Shown piece after piece: positions 52,652-55,519 of a stretch of 55,519 nt of DNA. Source of the stretch: UBA1738 sp045538755. Lineage in GTDB: Bacteria > Bacillota > Clostridia > UBA1381. The stretch covers positions 1 through 55,519 of the forward strand of contig JAZQEC010000029.1 of assembly GCA_045538755.1 (NCBI GenBank), given 5' to 3'. A program made the translations under genes and the position numbers. The first letter of the stretch is position 1, and every line of letters begins with the position of its first letter. The notes beneath the pieces were generated by a model. That model saw only the letters and a program-made list of their open reading frames with translations, made no database searches and was not told where the DNA came from.

Positions 52652-53046
52652 TTATCTATCACTTCCTTTTTATCTTTTATAAGAGGACGAAATGATATTG
52701 CGATTCTTGGAAAAAAGAGAGGAACTATAACAGATAGAGTGTTAAAGCATGGTGCTACCACACCAATTACAATAGCTACAAATATACCTGCATTTCTCAA
52801 ACTCTTAGACGACCTCATAAGTTTTTTCGCCTCATCTACCTCCATAGTAACTGCTTTTTGAACCGTAATACCCATAAAATAAAAATTCAAAATTGCCGCC
52901 ACTAAAGATAGCAGATTTCCTAAAAGGACGGAGTATGACCATTTTTTAAAAAGGATAAAACCCAACTGCATAAGCACACTTAAAATTATAGAAAAATATG
53001 CTATGTACTGAGTTTCTTTTTTTACCGTGGCGCTAACCTTTATCAT
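52648..53046 (-). CDS. atpI: ATP synthase subunit I-like membrane protein
   Basis: Protein of 132 residues with four hydrophobic segments. AtpI-like proteins help assemble the c ring, including in sodium-type enzymes. Weak sequence conservation; the call rests on position at the head of the atp operon and topology. The start at 53046 has AAGGAG upstream; a longer frame to 53106 would run through the promoter. Confidence 0.8.
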   Translation of the reverse strand: MIKVSATVKKETQYIAYFSIILSVLMQLGFILFKKWSYSVLLGNLLSLVAAILNFYFMGITVQKAVTMEVDEAKKLMRSSKSLRNAGIFVAIVIGVVAPCFNTLSVIVPLFFPRIAISFRPLIKDKKEVIDK

Positions 53047-53077
53047 AGACCTTCTCCTTAAAACAAAACTTACTACT

Positions 53078-53106
53078 AGTGTACTATTTTTTACAACAAA
53101 AATCAA
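53078..53106 (-). promoter_or_regulatory. Promoter of the atp operon
   Basis: Minus strand: TTGATT (53106-53101), 17-base spacer, TACACT (53083-53078), about 30 bases ahead of atpI. Confidence 0.6.
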
Positions 53107-53287
53107 GGTTTTTTATATTTTTTCCATCTATTCACAATAAATATATGCAAAGCATATATAATTACAAACAAAAAAGGACAGGCTTTACCCCACCCCTTTA
53201 AATTGCGCAAAAACAGATGCGTCCTATTTGTCAAGTGTCACATTTACACTGTTATAAAAACTGAACATTTTAGCTGGTGCAGGCTAT

Positions 53288-53356
53288 TTAATTAAAGAAA
53301 TTTATCAAATTGCCTAACGCGACTTTAGCTGCATTTAACTTTGTTGGAGTCATCAT
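53288..53356 (-). CDS. Possible 22-residue peptide between tsf and atpI
   Basis: ATGATG start with AGGA six bases upstream; the peptide is MMTPTKLNAAKVALGNLINF plus FN, an amphipathic-looking helix with hydrophobic C-terminus. No promoter was seen. It may be a chance frame. Confidence 0.2.
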   Translation of the reverse strand: MMTPTKLNAAKVALGNLINFFN

Positions 53357-53384
53357 AGCTTATCCTACAAAAGATTACAACAAA

Positions 53385-53417
53385 AAAAATCCGAAACTCA
53401 TTTGGTTTCGGATTTTT
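53385..53417 (-). terminator. Terminator of rpsB-tsf
   Basis: Arms of 13 bases, AAAAATCCGAAAC (53385-53397) and its complement (53405-53417), around a seven-base loop; T-runs on both strands. Confidence 0.85.
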
Positions 53418-53427
53418 GTTAATTATC

Positions 53428-54312
53428 TTATTTAATCATTGAAGCAACTTCGTCTGCAAAGTTTTCTTCTTTCTTCTCTAAGCCTTCGCCCTTTTCGAAA
53501 CGAACATAGTCAACCAGCTTAACACCCTTTGAAGTAAGGTATGCTTCAACCTTCTGGTCGCTGTCCTTAACGAATTCTTGCTGCAAAAGACAGTTCTGCT
53601 CAAAGAATTTATTTATCTTGCCGCCAACCATCTTTTCCAAAATATTTTCAGGCTTACTTGCATTTTTAGGATCTTCCTTAATTTGTGCAAGGATAACTTT
53701 CTTTTCTGCTTCAACATCAGCTTCTGGAACAACGTCCTTTGAAAGATAAAGCGGATTGATAGCTGCAATCTGCATTGCAACGTCTCTTGCTGCTTCATAT
53801 CCTTCACCTTCTAAAGTGCCTTCTGCTTTTACGATAACACCGATTCTGCCTGCACCATGTGAATATGAGCAAACGCCACCTTCGAAACGTGCAAATCTTC
53901 TAATCTTCATGTTTTCGCCAATTTTTGCGATTAATGCTGTTAAACCTTCATCAACTGTACCGTCACCAAGCTTTTCAACCTTTAACGCATCAACGTCAGC
54001 AGGATTCTTTTCAGCAACAACCTTTGCAACATCAGTTACAAATGACTGGAATTCATCGTTTTTAGCAACGAAGTCTGTTTCTGAGTTAACCTCTAAAAGT
54101 ACTGCAACACCGTTTTCTTCGAAAACTTTTACGATACCTTCAGATGCAATTCTTCCAGCTTTTTTAGCAGCAGTTGCAAGACCTTTTTCTCTTAAGTATT
54201 CAACTGCCTTATCGATATCACCGTCAGTTTCTGTGAGTGCCTTTTTGCAATCCATCATACCGCAGCTTGTGATTTCTCTTAAATTTTTAACGTCCTGAGC
54301 TGTGAAATTCAT
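53428..54312 (-). CDS. tsf: Elongation factor Ts
   Basis: Nucleotide-exchange factor for EF-Tu, 294 residues. Family motifs: VKNLREITSCGMMDCKKAL at the start, then ETDFVAKNDEF, and the long C-terminal domain. GAGGAGG precedes the ATG. It lies 22 bases after rpsB, the conserved gene pair. Confidence 0.97.
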   Translation of the reverse strand: MNFTAQDVKNLREITSCGMMDCKKALTETDGDIDKAVEYLREKGLATAAKKAGRIASEGIVKVFEENGVAVLLEVNSETDFVAKNDEFQSFVTDVAKVVAEKNPADVDALKVEKLGDGTVDEGLTALIAKIGENMKIRRFARFEGGVCSYSHGAGRIGVIVKAEGTLEGEGYEAARDVAMQIAAINPLYLSKDVVPEADVEAEKKVILAQIKEDPKNASKPENILEKMVGGKINKFFEQNCLLQQEFVKDSDQKVEAYLTSKGVKLVDYVRFEKGEGLEKKEENFADEVASMIK

Positions 54313-54334
54313 AGTTAAATTCCTCCTCGAATGA

Positions 54335-55087
54335 TTATTCTTCTACTGTTTCCTGTACTGCAACCTCTTCGTCAGCTTCAACTGCTGCAGCCACTGCATC
54401 TTCGCCCTGTCTGCCTTCAATGATAGCATTTGAAATTGTTGATGCAATCAGCTTAACGGCACGGATAGCATCATCGTTGCCTGGAATTACGTAATCAACA
54501 TCATCAGGGTCACAGTTTGTGTCAACGATAGCAACAACCGGAATACCGAGTTTCTTTGCTTCTGTAATAGCAATGTGTTCCTTTCTTGGGTCAACTACGA
54601 ATAATGCACCCGGAAGCTTCTTCATATCCTTGATACCGCCAAGATATTTTTCAAGCTTGTCTCTCTGAGCTTTAAGCTTAATAACTTCCTTCTTTGGCAG
54701 GAGGTCAAATGTGCCTTCTTCTTCCATTTTGTTAATCTGTGCAAGACGGTCAATTCTCTTCTGGATTGTCTTAAAGTTTGTCATCATTCCGCCGAGCCAT
54801 CTTGCGTTTACATAGTACATTCCAACTCTTTCAGCCTCTTCCTTAATTGAGTCCTGAGCCTGTTTCTTTGTACCTACGAAAAGGATATCCTCTCCACTTG
54901 CAGCGATATCTCTGATGAAGTAGTAAGCCTCTTCAATCTTCTTCGCTGTTTTCTGAAGGTCGATGATATAGATACCGTTTCTCTCTGTGAAGATGTATTC
55001 AGCCATTTTAGGGTTCCATCTTCTTGTCTGGTGTCCAAAGTGAACACCTGCTTCTAAAAGCTGCTTCATAGCAATTACATTTGACAT
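54335..55087 (-). CDS. rpsB: 30S ribosomal protein S2
   Basis: Ribosomal protein of 250 residues. LLEAGVHFGHQTRRWNPKMAEYI, DILFVGTKKQAQ, YVNARWLGGMMTN and VDTNCDPDDVDYVIPGNDDA are diagnostic. AAGGAGG precedes the ATG. A folded leader of about 120 bases lies between the promoter and the start codon. Confidence 0.98.
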   Translation of the reverse strand: MSNVIAMKQLLEAGVHFGHQTRRWNPKMAEYIFTERNGIYIIDLQKTAKKIEEAYYFIRDIAASGEDILFVGTKKQAQDSIKEEAERVGMYYVNARWLGGMMTNFKTIQKRIDRLAQINKMEEEGTFDLLPKKEVIKLKAQRDKLEKYLGGIKDMKKLPGALFVVDPRKEHIAITEAKKLGIPVVAIVDTNCDPDDVDYVIPGNDDAIRAVKLIASTISNAIIEGRQGEDAVAAAVEADEEVAVQETVEE

Positions 55088-55117
55088 TTTTATTTCCTCC
55101 TTGTTTTTTAAATCTTC

Positions 55118-55210
55118 TACAAGTGGCTTAAAACCTACAAAAATTAAACAAAAATAGGTATTGCCGCCTGTATGCTTAATGTCAAGTTAAGTGAATCGCA
55201 CACTCAACTT
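55118..55210 (-). promoter_or_regulatory. Folded 5' leader of rpsB-tsf (likely autoregulatory)
   Basis: On the minus strand a 10-base-pair hairpin AAGTTGAGTG/CACTTAACTT (55210-55184) comes first. A larger nested stem follows: TACAGGCGGC (55172-55163) pairs with GCCACTTGTA (55127-55118) at nine of ten positions, and ACCTA pairs with TAGGT inside it. By analogy with other ribosomal protein leaders it may bind S2. Confidence 0.55.
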
Positions 55211-55214
55211 ACAG

Positions 55215-55243
55215 ATTATATCATAAACTACAATTATTGTCAA
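55215..55243 (-). promoter_or_regulatory. Consensus promoter of rpsB-tsf
   Basis: Minus strand: TTGACA (55243-55238), exactly 17 bases, TATAAT (55220-55215). Both boxes match consensus fully. Confidence 0.85.
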
Positions 55244-55519
55244 TATTTTTTTATAATTTTATTCAGTTATATTTCTATAAAAAATCAAAACGAAAGACAT
55301 TATAAAAATCATAATTATTTATTTATAAAACGAAATAAAAAGCGAAACGCAATTTGCGTTTCGCTTTTAGTAAGATTTTGTCAAAAGGCACACCAATTTA
55401 TCATTTTAGGGGCAAATGGTTTTATAATTTGTGTTTTCATACTGATTTGTTTTTATTGGCTCAATATGGCTCAATTTTGCCCTAATCTGCCCTGCACAAA
55501 TGCCAACAAATGCCCATAT
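55244..55519. other. Right-end intergenic region
   Basis: AT-rich spacer to about 55337, then a strong terminator stem (55338-55368), then about 140 bases with short direct repeats: GGCATTTGT twice and TTGAGCCA twice on the minus strand, plus several TTTGCCC-like words. A minus-strand frame open at the window edge ends at about 55474 with YGHLLAFVQGRLGQN. No gene can be called. Confidence 0.4.
55338..55368. terminator. Bidirectional terminator upstream of rpsB
   Basis: AAAAGCGAAACGCAA and its 15-base perfect complement are separated by a single T. A- and T-runs at the ends allow use on either strand. It insulates rpsB from whatever lies beyond the window. Confidence 0.75.

Larger units (their letters stand above)
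53047..53427. other. Intergenic region between tsf and atpI
   Basis: It holds the tsf terminator (53385-53417), a possible 22-residue peptide (53288-53356), a hairpin ATATATGC/GCATATAT near 53141-53159, and the atp promoter at the left end. A run of AAAGG and CCTTT around GGTGGGG (about 53179-53210) could form a weak terminator on the minus strand. The rest shows no recognisable feature. Confidence 0.5.

Noticed and set aside
1..55519. tRNA, rRNA and CRISPR arrays
   Set aside because: All gaps of useful size were read by eye; no cloverleaf, rRNA-like sequence or regularly spaced repeats were seen.

Overview
The window is about 55.5 kb of AT-rich chromosome from a low-GC Gram-positive anaerobe, most likely class Clostridia. 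The evidence is Gram-positive gene order (acpS-nnr-alr-antitoxin-mazF, rsmG-noc, ftsEX-envC-ctpA, pta-ackA, rpsB-tsf), strong AGGAGG-type ribosome binding sites with several TTG and GTG starts, sigma-A promoters with 17-base spacers, and a superoxide-reductase domain typical of anaerobes. I cannot name a genus. No rRNA, tRNA, CRISPR array or complete mobile element was seen.

Layout. (1) 60-7412, minus strand: an accessory block. From right to left it holds a PAS protein, a nucleotidyltransferase with its own terminator, then a long co-directional run starting at an AbrB-controlled promoter: AbrB-like regulator, GT1 glycosyltransferase, cyclase-family hydrolase, CDP-alcohol phosphatidyltransferase, membrane-linked XRE regulator, PAP2 phosphatase, an HTH/superoxide-reductase fusion, a rhodanese lipoprotein, a zinc-ribbon membrane protein and a nitroreductase. 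(2) 7662-12428: copper ATPase with a CopZ-like tail, a TepA-type ClpP-family protein, an SCP2-like protein with a histone H1-like tail, and a YitT transporter. (3) 12565-16478: potABCD polyamine ABC transporter. (4) 16724-22156: one eight-gene operon (PHP phosphoesterase, rdgB, a membrane protein, acpS, nnr, alr, short antitoxin, mazF). (5) 22300-25425: recD2 and an EamA transporter, divergent from (4). (6) 25426-30620: cell-envelope genes ctpA-envC-ftsX-ftsE and a PucR/CdaR-type regulator. (7) 30962-34662: rsmG, noc with a structured leader, radC, and an orphan MsmK-type ATPase. (8) 34799-46284: EF-G-like GTPase, ackA-pta, galE, aconitase, a miniature GT2-like protein, a Na/Pi cotransporter and RNase J. 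(9) 46453-53046: complete F-type ATP synthase operon atpIBEFHAGDC. (10) 53428-55243: rpsB-tsf with a folded leader.

How it fits together. pta-ackA and the ATP synthase supply and use energy. The c subunit has two carboxylates in its ion site, which suggests a sodium-coupled enzyme, and the epsilon subunit lacks its C-terminal helical domain. FtsEX with EnvC and CtpA forms a peptidoglycan-remodelling unit. The most unusual items are: the CopA-CopZ in-frame fusion with a buried Shine-Dalgarno and ATG before the CopZ part; the HTH/2Fe-superoxide-reductase fusion that keeps all metal ligands but has lost the catalytic lysine; a MazF antitoxin that lacks room for a DNA-binding domain; a 14-bp-closed RNA leader upstream of noc; and the rhodanese lipoprotein carrying a motif from sodium-pump decarboxylases.
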